In this document: in pieces, positions 56,201-64,000 of the stretch
Numbering within the stretch: position 1 is the stretch's first letter
Layout: the number at the start of each line of letters is the position of its first letter
Assembly: GCA_037389465.1 (NCBI GenBank)
Contig: JAZARR010000277.1
Location: forward strand, 106,875 to 170,874
DNA length: 64,000 nt
Origin: Baylisascaris procyonis
Lineage: Eukaryota > Nematoda > Chromadorea > Rhabditida > Ascarididae
Direction of reading: 5' to 3'
Notes under the pieces: generated by a model
The model's input: the letters and a program-made list of their open reading frames with translations, nothing else
Databases searched by the model: none
What the model was told of the DNA's origin: nothing
Made by a program: the position numbers and the translations under genes

Positions 56201-58802
56201 ACAAGCACTTCTCACCATATTCTGCAGTCTCGGTCCTAAATGCTCACAATACGTCGACAAGGTAAATTCACTGCTTCGGGCTTAATTACGATTTTAAAGC
56301 AATGCAAGGAGTCTATATAAATAAAAACAAGTTAGAAAAGTCATTTCGTTTTTCCTGTGTAGAAGAGGCTCGCTCAAATTCGAAACAGGTGCAGTACAAC
56401 TTAACGTTTCTTCTAGTCTTGCTCATGTGACTGCTATTTCGATCGCATCGCTCTTGTCCACCATTCTCCATTGTACCTTGTTTCAGAAATAGTTCTAAAT
56501 GTTTCGCGACTGAACGTTTCCGTCCCTTTTGTTCTTCTCGATGAATGAGTTAATTTTGTGGTCAGTTGTGGCCCATAGGGAGACTTTGCCCTTCTTCATA
56601 GGTTAATACACGTTTGATTTATCTGCATATTGATGACAGTGACTTCGCTTTTTCTGAAGTTTCACCAAGAGATCTTTTTATCTGCAGTCTTTTAGCAGTC
56701 TTCGGGTGTGGCAATAGTAGTTCTGTTGCAGGTTGTACCACGACTAATCGATGTGACACAACCTGCATCACGACCCGATCTGCGTCAATATTTCTTGCAA
56801 CAGTTGGCGACTCTCATTTCGACTATCGGCGTTGGTATGAAGCCATATATGCCAAAACTCTTCTCTTTGATTGGAGTGAGTTCTGCGTTAATTGTCCTTC
56901 ATAAATATAAGGCAAGCTCTAGTGATGTTGGGATGTTTTGCCGCTGTAATTCTCTCTTATACGCTGTTTCTCTCTTGTCTTAAACACCACTGAGGTTGGA
57001 AGCTACGAATTAAACAGTGGCAATTTTTCTTCTTCGGCAAATTGAAATGGGGAGGGAATTTTTAGAATGCTTGCTGCGCCATCGCTGATTTTTTTGTTGT
57101 GATTCTGAAATGTTGATTATAAAGTTGGCTTCAGACTAGGCACTGTTGATATTTACTTCAGGAAGCGTGGAATGAAGACGCGAGCATGAAGTTGACAGTG
57201 ATTAATGTGATGCAACAGGTGGGTACGGCATTTGGAGCCTCTTTTGCACCCTACGTCGCCGAACTGTGTCCCTACTTGCTGAAGGTTTTCTACGCGGATC
57301 GAAGCGTCGACAGGAGTCTCACTTGCGCGGTGACTTTTTTTGCTTCTTAAAAGAAGTTTTATGCATAGGTTGACAGCCACCTGCGCCTAAGTATAGACCT
57401 TTCCTTAATTGAAATCTCACGAGTGGTCTCCTGTCAGACGCATCGAAAACAAAGTCCAATTCCTTAAATGGAATCCAACTTCGCTTAAATAAAAGTCTAC
57501 CGTATAAACTGCAAGAGCAGGTGGTAAACGAAGTCATTTTTGCCGACCTTTTTCGTGCTAGCCATCGATGCTGCAAATGCTCGAAGCTGTATATAGGCTT
57601 ACTTCAAGCCATTGCTGGCTGTTTATCCTCACATATTTCATATATTGCCACTGAATGCAGTGGTCGGCATGTCCTCCTTTTATATTACGATGACCGAAGT
57701 GTAGAAGTACGGTGCAGTGGGGGATGCTGGATAGGAAAAAAGCAATGATTCTTTGCAATTTGGTTTTTCTAAAATATCAAGAACCTTGCTGTCCCTAGTT
57801 CATTGACCTGAACTCAGCGATGAGCAACTTTTTCAATGGGTTGCTGTATTTCAGCGAGAGGTGCAAATCAATGAAAATTCTCCACAGAGAGCGGAATTGG
57901 GGTTTAGTTATCGTATTGGTGTGCCTTGATGTATGATGCACATGAAATTCTTCAATAGTAGGATGACTGATGAATTGATTTTGTAGCATCCTCAGCTGAA
58001 TTGCCAGATAAGCAAGAATTAGGGGAGAGATAGTCATTCCTGAAGTGCTTTACTTTATTTTCATCACATTGTGTTATTCCACGAAAAAGCGAATGGATTC
58101 TTAAAAGTTGATTGTGCGAAAATATTTGTAATTGAACAGATATTTCGAAGAAGGGCATCAGGCGTGTTTATTCGGAGGTCTAAGTTTACGCTTTGCATCG
58201 AAGTATCTTCACCTTTATGTAAAGTAACGTCGCATGTGGAAAGATCGTCGAACATTTACATCACGATATCCGACCACAGTTTGAAAGAGTCAACCTCAAA
58301 AGAATTTCCTACAGTATTGTCGTAGGCTAAAAGTACCCCGAGTGTAGTTAAAATTGATTGAGATCACTTCCATAAAATGTTTCATATTGAACACTAGGAA
58401 ATTGGAAGCTAAGGGGAGGAGGGGAGGGGGTTCAATCTGCTAGATGCGGATATGGAGTCGCAAAAGTTTTGCCATCTAGTCTTTAGCGTTAGTCACATTG
58501 TAAATCTTGATGTCATTTAACGGCGAACAACATTATTTAAGGCATTAGCGTATGTGGAGTCGATATCAATGTGTTTGGCTCCCTATGTCCATCCGGTGTT
58601 GCCTCCGATTCTGACGATTCTTGACTACACAAACGTAAAGAGTGATGTTCGACGAGCCGCGCTAGATACAATCTGCCAAATGAGTGGTATGATCTGCCTC
58701 ACAGATCACGCTCCGCGAATCATGCAGGTCTGGCTAAGGGCCATATCGGTGTCAGCCTCCCAACAGAAATTGCTGCAGTTGTTGGTTGCAGTTGTCAGAC
58801 AG
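44078..58802 (+). CDS. let-363: TOR kinase (let-363/mTOR), N-terminal HEAT-repeat half, partial
   Basis: Sixteen plus-strand exons, each with GT-AG borders and mostly matching phases, encode about 1000 residues that align in order and without large gaps to the mTOR N-terminal HEAT region. Clear landmarks are LILNELLRI, LEILPRLSSF, DVQDGLLKEL, LNPAFVLPRMRKVLLETL, FVRPYMNPVLTALIPKL, ALRTLGRL, VVDPYRDYPELLDVLL and VLGIIGALDPY. TOR is the Ser/Thr kinase of TORC1/TORC2 that couples nutrients to growth; the HEAT solenoid binds Raptor/Rictor-type partners. The extreme N-terminus (upstream of residue about 150 in human numbering) and the FAT, FRB and kinase domains are not in the window. Introns of 286-1512 nt hold no further coding signal. 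Two exons (48873-49181 and 49518-49693) show frame problems. Confidence 0.94.
44751..44843 (+). CDS. let-363: TOR exon b
   Basis: Between GATTCAG and CGG|GTACGA, 31 codons (VHVRVAAAKALRAALTVTSQ...WYR), phase 0 at both ends. Matches the AALRACL...QWYR part of mTOR. Confidence 0.9.
45417..45689 (+). CDS. let-363: TOR exon c
   Basis: Between TTTAAG and AAG|GTAGCA, 91 codons, phase 0. Contains NREDRQDATLLILNELLRIG. The variable loop found here in vertebrate mTOR is much shorter. Confidence 0.92.
47202..47503 (+). CDS. let-363: TOR exon d
   Basis: Begins ICEMCTRAMSS after AAGTTCAG, contains LEILPRLSSF and RALLAIGLLVL, ends two bases into a Lys codon at CAA|GTAAGT. Confidence 0.92.
48263..48412 (+). 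CDS. let-363: TOR exon e
   Basis: After CGTTTCAG, contains HENVFTCLTLVVRAL and LLPLIFSRGLSKG. It ends CC|GTGATG in phase 2, which fits the first base of the next exon. Confidence 0.88.
48873..49181 (+). CDS. let-363: TOR exon f, with internal duplication, stop and frame change
   Basis: After CTTTTCAAG, reads LIDVTYETMQCIPGLKTDVQ then DGLLKELYQAL, as in mTOR. The homologous frame at the 3' end (FQRHALQMFIKYIAH|GTAAGT) is a different one. Between them a 48-bp unit is tandemly repeated (49042-49089 and 49090-49137, two mismatches); a T-to-A change makes TAG at 49113-49115 in the second copy. As a single 309-nt exon, the length is one base short of keeping frame. An alternative is an intron at 49024-49115 (CAT|GTGCTG ... 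GCATAG|GCT), which removes the stop and fixes the frame but also drops residues that resemble conserved mTOR sequence and uses weak splice sites. Confidence 0.75.
49042..49137. repeat. 48-bp tandem duplication inside a TOR exon
   Basis: Two copies of a 48-bp unit (CGTCGCGCTCACGAAACTCG at its core), 16 codons long. They differ at 49066/49114 (T/A) and 49088/49136 (A/C). It encodes a VALTKLALAALGKFEY unit, the second copy broken by TAG. Confidence 0.95.
49518..49693 (+). CDS. let-363: TOR exon g, with one-base frame slip
   Basis: After CATTTGAG, reads GYVVGENAEVRLAAVECCAE (mTOR EHKEIRMEAARTC). The conserved downstream part NADVLTLIQGVLRQLV is in another frame, and the exon ends GATCCCT|GTAAGC. 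The length (176 nt) is one base too long for the phases at its two borders, so a +1 indel lies between about 49596 and 49620. It could be a sequencing error or a real lesion. Confidence 0.72.
50486..50735 (+). CDS. let-363: TOR exon h
   Basis: After ACTAAG, starts with two bases completing a Ser codon, then VEMRLCVLRCF, HLAQADMLELIFMSL, LNPAFVLPRMRKVLLETL; ends GGAAG|GTTCGT in phase 2. Confidence 0.93.
51952..52093 (+). CDS. let-363: TOR exon i
   Basis: After TTTGTTTCAG, encodes LEEYSARLIAQITHLSPKF then VRPYMNPVLTALIPKLR; ends ATACAG|GTCGGT in phase 0. Confidence 0.94.
52630..52730. repeat. About 100-nt nearly pure pyrimidine tract in a TOR intron
   Basis: The plus strand is almost entirely C and T (CTCTTTTTC/CTTTCCTTTC-type), with only a few purines, about 800 bp before TOR exon j. 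It is too far from the acceptor to be its polypyrimidine tract. Confidence 0.7.
53545..53667 (+). CDS. let-363: TOR exon j
   Basis: After TTCGCAG, 41 codons: VLNAISELAIAGG to FLQDSSSLSRRE|GTAACC, phase 0. Confidence 0.94.
54135..54278 (+). CDS. let-363: TOR exon k
   Basis: After AAATTATAG, 48 codons: AALRTLGRLCQNTAYVVDPY then RDYPELLDVLLRLLKTE; ends AGG|GTAATT. Confidence 0.94.
54976..55105 (+). CDS. let-363: TOR exon l
   Basis: After GTTGTTAAG, begins VLGIIGALDPYTYKVFMGM, an almost diagnostic TOR stretch; ends GACG|GTAATT in phase 1. Confidence 0.94.
56077..56261 (+). CDS. let-363: TOR exon m
   Basis: After CATTTCAG, encodes SEFYPALAIANLMQMLKDEA and FCSLGPKCSQYVDK|GTAAAT. Matches DEFYPAVSMVALMRIF and SLGLKCVQFLPQV of mTOR. 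Confidence 0.94.
56732..56875 (+). CDS. let-363: TOR exon n
   Basis: After TGTTGCAG, 48 codons: VVPRLIDVTQPASRPDLRQY then FLQQLATLIS; ends GGA|GTGAGT, phase 0. Confidence 0.92.
57162..57329 (+). CDS. let-363: TOR exon o
   Basis: After TTTACTTCAG, 56 codons: EAWNEDASMKLTVINVMQQV to DRSLTCA|GTGACT, phase 0. Confidence 0.92.
57330..58541. other. TOR intron between exons o and p
   Basis: 1.2 kb without coding signal. The flanking exons are contiguous in mTOR, so no exon is missing here. Open frames inside (for example 57521-57748 plus) have no family resemblance. Confidence 0.7.
58542..58802 (+). CDS. let-363: TOR exon p (last TOR exon in window)
   Basis: After TTATTTAAG, 87 codons: ALAYVESISMCLAPYVHPVL then PPILTILDY, RRAALDTICQMSGM, ending VAVVRQ|GTGGGC in phase 0. 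The intron after it holds BEL copy 2, and the rest of TOR must lie past the window end. Confidence 0.94.
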
Positions 58803-59146
58803 GTGGGCTTTTCGGTTTTAAGACCCACTGAATCCTATCACTACTGGTTTTTCTTGTAACGTTCTAGATGAACGTATCTTTTTCATCCCTATCAAGGACC
58901 TGTTATTCATTTCTGCAGAAAGTTAATGCCCCCAGCAAAGAAGTTTTCTTTCAAATATGCTTTTGTTTTGCATCTGTATTGTCCATCCTCGGACTGCACG
59001 AAAACACTTTCAAAAACTAATCTTTTCAGCACATTATTTTTGTGAACAAGAGAGAAGAACAATTAGTACTTTGGAATCTCCTCGTGAATGGCGCATTGTT
59101 ATGCCTGCAACAGTTATTGATTATGACCAATTTGCCACACACCATG

Positions 59147-59408
59147 TGTCGCGTAAGGTCGAAAGTCGTAATAAAATTCCAGCGAAATAACTGAGAAGAT
59201 TTCGCTGGAGATTTGATAGGAAAGGAAACATAGAATCGCCACATTGCTGTGAGAAGATTCTATGTTTCCTCCCCTTGTTGTCATTCCAGACAACTGTATT
59301 TAACTCGTCATCTCATGCATTTGTCTTTGTGTTCTCTCTTCCTTATGCGAAGCTACCCCCGTGTACCTCTCGCTGCCGCCGCATTTTATTTTGCCCCATT
59401 TTGCGACA
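59147..59408 (+). repeat. BEL copy 2, 5' LTR
   Basis: Starts TGTCGCG and is estimated to end GCGACA at 59408. A primer-binding-site candidate, TGGCGACCACGGC, starts at 59413. Contains AATAAA at 59170-59175 and two strong hairpins. The end is inferred because the 3' copy is cut off by the window. Confidence 0.75.
59178..59270. repeat. Two perfect hairpins in the BEL copy 2 LTR
   Basis: TCCAGCGAAAT (59178-59188) pairs with 59199-59209 (11 bp, 10-nt loop). AGGAAACATAGAATC (59223-59237) pairs with 59256-59270 (15 bp, 18-nt loop). Both are kept in the 3' LTR near 63850-63940. Confidence 0.85.
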
Positions 59409-59535
59409 AAAGTGGCGACCACGGCAGGATCGACGGATTCATTTCCTCCGGATCCTGCAAATCTTCGGATTTCTGCGCATTACTTTCTGCGACTGATTCG
59501 CAACTTGCGGTTCTGCTGAATATATTTGCTGCACA

Positions 59536-60560
59536 ATGGCCCGTCAAATGAAAGCCGGGCTCGAGCCCATGATCCAAGAGCTAAAATCGATCGTCGGACG
59601 GATCCCACCAACCGAGGAGGACATCGATATATCCCAGGAAAGTTCTTTTCAAATTACCGCTTTTATAAAACGTAGAGATTGCCTGCGCCATTGCTTGAAA
59701 ATTGTAACGCGCCTCATTTCGCAAATTGAAAGCAAGCACGAAAAGTGGCTTGAATTTTTGGACACTCTAAATGATCCGCGAGCGACAGAAGCAGAGACTA
59801 AGGCGTACGAAGATTACATCACTCGCCAAATAGCTTTCTCAATCTGTGCGAGCAAGCCAAAACCACTGCTGATCAACTAAACGCTAGAATCTCTAACATC
59901 ACTGACGTTGTGAAAACTTTACAGTCTTCGGCTTCGCCACCCACCGCGCTATTGACGCAAGTGTCCTCGAACTTACAAACAATTTCTGCTCCTTCGCCTT
60001 CTGAACCACAAATAAGCAGCCACGTTGCTTTACCTCAGATCCAACTCAGAAAATTTTCTGGAAATCCTAAAGAGTGGACTGGATTCTGGGAAACATTTAA
60101 TTCTGCTGTCGGCCACTTGCCAAAAGTGCAGCGCTTAAATTACCTGCTTTCGCTACTTGAAGGCCCAGCAGCAACCGTTGCTCAGGGCTACACTATAACG
60201 GAAAGCAGCTTTGATTTGGTGGTAACTGCGCTAAAATCAAATTACGGAAATCCAGCCGTAATAACAGCCAGCTTACACACCGAGATGCAAAATCTGCCCA
60301 GCGACAATGGGTCACAACTCGTGCCAACTGTACAGGCAGTCGAAAGAATACTAAGGCAGCTTGAGCAAGCACGCGAAAATCTTGACTCACCTTTGCTGGC
60401 ATTTACAGTTGAGCAGAAACTTTCGCAGCGAATAAAAAGACGGATCAGCGAATGTAAGGCTCTAGAACCAGAATGGAATGTAGGAAAATTACGAGCGAAA
60501 CTTCATCAACGACAGTCGAGCTGTTATACATACAGTCCTATCAGCAAGCGCATCAAATAA
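59536..60560 (+). pseudogene. BEL copy 2 gag
   Basis: Starts ATG at 59536 (MARQMKAGLEPM). The frame runs to a stop at 59880 but the homologous sequence continues in another frame from about 59850 (ARISNITDVV), with the BEL capsid core LRKFSGNPKEWTGFWETF and LLEGPAATVAQGY at 60048-60190. It shifts again near 60510. Two frameshifts make it non-functional, unless they are assembly errors. Confidence 0.82.
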
Positions 60561-61266
60561 AAATACGTAGCATGCCGAAAGAGCCGCAAATCAAAACATC
60601 TTCGTTTCTCGCTCAGCAAAAACAAGAGAAAAAGCCATCAAAGCCATGTGCGTTCTGCGGTGAATCACATTGGAATCGCAACTGCCCTTCATACAACACA
60701 ACAGAAAAAAGAATCAGCGAGCGAATAAACTTCAGTTGTGCACAAGATGCTTGAAAAGGGGACATACACTAGAAAATTGCAAAGCAACGCAGCACTGCTA
60801 CTACTGCCGAAACTCTAATCGCAACTCACTCCTATGCATAGAGAGATGCAAATCGCAGGAAAAAGGGAAGAGTGGTAAAGACCAGCCCACTTCACCTGAA
60901 GAACTGATTGCTGCAAATATGGCAGCTGGAAATAAAGCACTGCTGTTCTGTAAAGAGGTAGTGGTCTCCAACCCTCATAAAGCAAACTGTCGAACAAATG
61001 CTTTAATGTTCTTTGACTCGGGCAGTCAAAAGTCGTACATAACAGCGCGCTTAGCGAATCGGCTGCGGCTGAGCACAACACCACAAAAGCTGAGCATAAG
61101 CATTTTTGGTGGTAGTGCGCCGCAGATTATTCAGTCAAATCGAACTGTTATTTCCGTTCAACTTCAGAACGGTACCCGCAAAGCTGTCAGAGTAAGCACA
61201 ATTAAGCGAATTACTAGCAACCTAGAAGTTGTCGGTGATAACATTGAAGCGAACTTGGTGATCTGA
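60561..61266 (+). pseudogene. BEL copy 2 zinc knuckles and protease
   Basis: A first knuckle, CAFCGESHWNRNC, and a second, CTRCLKRGHTLENC followed by CYYC, lie in two different frames joined near 60690-60740. The aspartic protease motif is MFFDSGSQKSYIT (about 61007-61045), with the normal D-S-G, unlike the D-Q-G of copy 1. The frame stops at 61266, where homology passes to another frame (ELPRKIRSPDILIGHDY). Confidence 0.82.
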
Positions 61267-61960
61267 AGCCATCAGAGCTGCCGCGAAAAATTCGCTCTCC
61301 AGACATTCTGATCGGTCATGACTATTTCAGTGACTTTATTCCACTTGCGGGAATCAAACGCCTAGGAAACGGCTACGAATTAATTTCCACTAAAGTTGGC
61401 TACATTTTGTCGTCCAAACAGGCCGAAAAGTATGAAGTAGCCCAGGCGATGGTATGTATCGATGAACAGATGCCAGAAGACGCTCACGAACAAATGGAAT
61501 TTGCAAACGAGCATCCTTCCGACCAAATCGAGCAGATGTCCAACTACTGGAATTTGGAACTACTTGGTATTCGAGATTCACCAACCGAGCACGAAGACCA
61601 ACAGGCAATGGACATGTTTAAGGAAACGGTGAAGAGAATCGATGGTCGCTATTCAGTGAGCCTCCCATTCAGAGACTCTGTTCCACATATTCCATTGAAT
61701 TTTGGCCTAGCATTTGGTCGATAACTTTCAACTTGGAAGCGCCTACAGAACGATCGCGAGCTTCTCGAAAAATATGACGCAATCTTCTCTCAGCAGAAGG
61801 AATGTGGAGTCATCGAAGAAGTACCTAGAGAGGAACTAAAACCCGCTTCCAACGTTGTCCACTATCTGCCACATCAAGCAGTAATTAACCCCCATAAGAC
61901 GACTACAAATATTCGTGTAGTTTTCGACGGCTCTTCCAAATCGAGAGGTACTAAAAGCAT
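61267..61960 (+). pseudogene. BEL copy 2 protease end and RT N-terminal fragment
   Basis: Contains PDILIGHDYFSDFIPL, NYWNLELLGI, DGRYSVSLPF and a stop in the LAFGR-LSTWKRLQND junction near 61724. VVHYLPHQAVINPHK and RVVFDGSSKS, the opening of BEL reverse transcriptase, follow. No catalytic box follows because the element jumps to the pol C-terminus. Confidence 0.8.
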
Positions 61961-62220
61961 TATCGAAGCTCTACATCCCGAACCGTCGAAAGTGAGAACA
62001 GCAACCATTCGTCTTTCAAACGGCAAAAAGGTACAAAGAACAATCAATAATCTCCTCCCACTCGAAATTCGAGCCAAAGAAGATGCAGCAATAACAACGG
62101 CAGCAACAGCAATTTCCACGACTGTTATCGGAGACATATCCGGTAAACCGGTCAAAAAACGAAAGCACCTCCTACCCTTTTACCTACTCCCTGCCTCCTT
62201 ATCTCGGGGCTACTAACTTC
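61961..62220 (+). pseudogene. BEL copy 2 pol C-terminal fragment
   Basis: KVRTATIRLSNGKKVQR then INNLLPLEI correspond to the domain after integrase (in copy 1, NTVRTARVKC...AQLYPLEV). Its junction with RT at about 61960 marks the internal deletion. Confidence 0.75.
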
Positions 62221-62356
62221 AGTCGTCGGGAGCGCCGCAACCAGCGGAACTCAGGGTATACACCTATCAATTCCAAATATTCAGAACTGTACAGTAGAAC
62301 GGTTCACCCATCTTACGACGACAAGGATAAGCGTTTTCGAAAGAAAACCGAAACGA

Positions 62357-63827
62357 GTGAAAGCTATTAGCTGTTTCCAGATCACTCATCAGATCTGCAC
62401 CCGAGCGTTTTTCCGATTCAGTATACACGAAACCATTGAAGAACCAGTTATATCGGCCGTCACAGCTCAAGCATGTGAAGAGATGAGGAGTACCAAACGC
62501 TTTGGCGGGCTTCAACTCGAAAAGATTGGTGCGAAAAGGTGGAAGAGCTCTCAACGGTCAGCCGCTTCTTATGCCATCTTCGGCGAAAGGTGTACTGCTA
62601 CTGTGAGTTACGAGTTGGATGAAGGCTACATGTTGACTGCTGATGATATGCTTATCGATTGTTGTCTGGCAGACGTCACGGCTTGCAATGCGTCCACTGG
62701 AAAGTGCATGGCTGAAGGTCGAATTATCCTATGGGATAGAAAAATGCTCGTTGAACAGTGTGCGTGGCATCGAGTGGGCACATATCTTGCGCAGGTCACA
62801 GAGAAGAGGATCGTCGTTGACAAACTTCAAGCTTCATTCATTCCACTCGACGCATTTGATGAAAGCTGGACACAAGCGGAACAGTGTCAACTTCAGTCGT
62901 TAGCACCCATGCAAAATGGCGTACTCATCACGTTCGATGGCTGGAAGCAGCAAGATGTCATCGATTGGTTCCGAAAGGCAAGAGTTCACGCACCCAATAT
63001 ATCTTCTGTTGAACTCGGATCAAGATTCGATCGAGAGAACGCGAAATTTCAATACGCCTCTGATAAGTGGCTACACCAGTTCAAACTGCACCTGAACAAG
63101 TATGCCGAAACACAATGTCAAACGAGAAACAATTTCCTCATTCTTATTCGAAGCATCAGTCGAAGTGACCCATCAATGGCAGCTAAACTGTTGCTTCACA
63201 GGGATGACGTGTCGGCAGTATGAGAAGGCGACAAACTAATTGTGTTTCCTCATAATGGAATCATTGAAAGCAGCGACGAAAAAGCCCACTGTAGGCGAAT
63301 TGAGAACGACCTCGTGTTCTGGTCCAGCACCCTTCAAGATACATCAATAGAGCAAGCTCAAGCGCAGATCGATCTGCTCAAATCATACATCAATAGAGCA
63401 AGCTGAAGCGCAGATCGATCTGCTCAAATCGCGAAGTGCTCGTTGGGGCTTAAGAGCAAAACCGTCAGTGTTCTCGGATAGCAGCACGGCTCTCTCGGAC
63501 TTCGGGAGCGAAGTTGAAACGCTTGCAGAAGAAGCCAACAACAATATTCAACGGATCTTTGATGCTTCCCAGTACTGGGAAGTTTTACTCATCGTTATTG
63601 CAGTCATCGCAGTATCTGTAATAATTACTTTTGCAGCGATCAAATGTATGGCCGTAGTGAAGAAACTTCGCAAGAAAGGCGAGACACCCCATCCGACAGT
63701 TATTTTCATCAAGGAAAACATCGAGGAACCGACAACGACAGAAAACCTTCAGCAACACGTTGATCGGATGCGTTTCGAACCAGTCGTCGTCAGGCGTAAG
63801 GATCGTCGCCTCGGGAGTGTCGCGTAA
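62357..63827 (+). pseudogene. BEL copy 2 envelope-like region, broken
   Basis: A Cys-rich ectodomain frame (62357-63223) shares landmarks with copy 1, such as HRVGTYLAQ versus YKGTYLAQ and SFI near the middle. A UGA at 63221-63223 lies before EGDKLIVFPHNG in the same frame. A 46-bp tandem duplication (63339-63430) shifts the frame. The last segment (63468-63827) has a transmembrane helix (VLLIVIAVIAVSVIITFAAI) and a short basic tail ending at TAA just after the 3' LTR starts. Not able to make a full glycoprotein as it stands. Confidence 0.78.
63339..63430. repeat. 46-bp tandem duplication in BEL copy 2 envelope region
   Basis: The unit starting ATACATCAATAGAGCAAGCT occurs at 63339-63384 and 63385-63430 with one C/G difference. 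Its length is not a multiple of three, so it breaks the frame. Confidence 0.92.
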
Positions 63828-64000
63828 AGTCGAAAGTCAATAAAATTCCAGCGAAATAACTGAGAAGATTTCGCTGGAGATTTGATGGGAAGGGAAACAT
63901 AGAATCGCCACATTGCTGTGAGAAGATTCTATGTTTCCTCCCTTGTTGTCATTCCAGACAACTGTATTTAACTCGTCATCTCATGCACTTGTCTTTGTCT
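63818..64000 (+). repeat. BEL copy 2, 3' LTR (cut by window end)
   Basis: Matches 59147 onward (TGTCGCGTAAAGTCGAAAGTC versus TGTCGCGTAAGGTCGAAAGTC) until the window ends. Both hairpins are kept. Confidence 0.92.

Larger units (their letters stand above)
59147..64000 (+). mobile_element. BEL/Pao LTR retrotransposon (copy 2), internally deleted and decayed
   Basis: The 5' LTR starts TGTCGCGTAA at 59147, and a second LTR copy starts at 63818 and runs off the window. Between them are gag, zinc knuckles and protease. The first part of RT (VHYLPHQAVINPHK, FDGSSKS) jumps directly to the last part of pol (KVRTATIRLSNGKK, NLLPLEI) near 61960. An envelope-like region with a transmembrane segment follows. 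About 3 kb of RT palm, RNase H and integrase are missing. LTRs differ by about four substitutions and two indels over 180 bp, so it is older than copy 1. It lies in the same orientation as TOR, downstream of its exon at 58542-58802. Confidence 0.9.

Noticed and set aside
1..64000. tRNA genes, rRNA, spliced-leader RNA and CRISPR arrays
   Set aside because: No convincing B-box with acceptor stem, no rRNA-like sequence and no regularly spaced repeats were found by eye; a covariance search was not possible.

Overview
The window looks like nuclear DNA of a clade V (rhabditine) nematode, most likely a strongylid (hookworm-type) worm. It is AT-rich, with small exons, GT-AG introns and nematode-like TTTCAG or TTNAG acceptors. 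It also carries nematode-type BEL/Pao elements with an envelope-like reading frame. Two host genes are recognised: a homeobox gene of the Mnx/HB9 type (ceh-12-like, minus strand, 11.65-14.16 kb) and the N-terminal HEAT-repeat half of TOR (let-363/mTOR, plus strand, 44.08-58.80 kb, 16 exons). From memory, both orthologues lie on chromosome I in C. elegans, so the pairing fits conserved macrosynteny.

Layout. 1-11.6 kb: mostly non-coding, with one possible two-exon cysteine-containing secreted-type protein (about 1.2-2.7 kb), a GC-rich hairpin cluster inside an LTR-like stretch (4.5-5.3 kb) and short tandem duplications. 11.65-14.16 kb: complete homeobox gene of four exons, with a possible divergent gene start at 14.56 kb. 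14.7-23.7 kb: no gene recognised apart from an orphan minus-strand exon at 23.7-23.8 kb. 23.92-28.16 kb: a decayed Penelope-like retroelement (minus strand) between 317-bp direct repeats, with its GIY-YIG endonuclease upstream of the reverse transcriptase. 28.2-32.7 kb: no recognised gene. 32.73-43.80 kb: a BEL/Pao LTR retrotransposon (minus strand) with gag, protease, RT, RNase H, integrase and an envelope-like region. Nested in its gag is a young plus-strand Ty3/Gypsy-derived element (39.41-42.43 kb) with identical LTRs and an AATGG target duplication. 44.08-58.80 kb: TOR exons. 59.15 kb to the window end: a second, older BEL/Pao element (plus strand), downstream of the last TOR exon seen, so it probably lies in a TOR intron. 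The FAT, FRB and kinase parts of TOR are not in the window.

The most notable observations are these. (1) A TOR exon carries a 48-bp tandem duplication with a stop codon in the second copy and a reading-frame change; a 92-nt intron would remove both. (2) The Penelope-like element has the permuted endonuclease-first order and a hammerhead-like CTGATGA/GAAAC signature in its 3' region. (3) Two unrelated LTR elements both lack the pol core (RT palm, RNase H, integrase) but keep gag, protease and the extreme pol C-terminus. No tRNA, rRNA, CRISPR array or bacterial-type operon was seen. All calls come from reading motifs and remembered family features; no database search was run.
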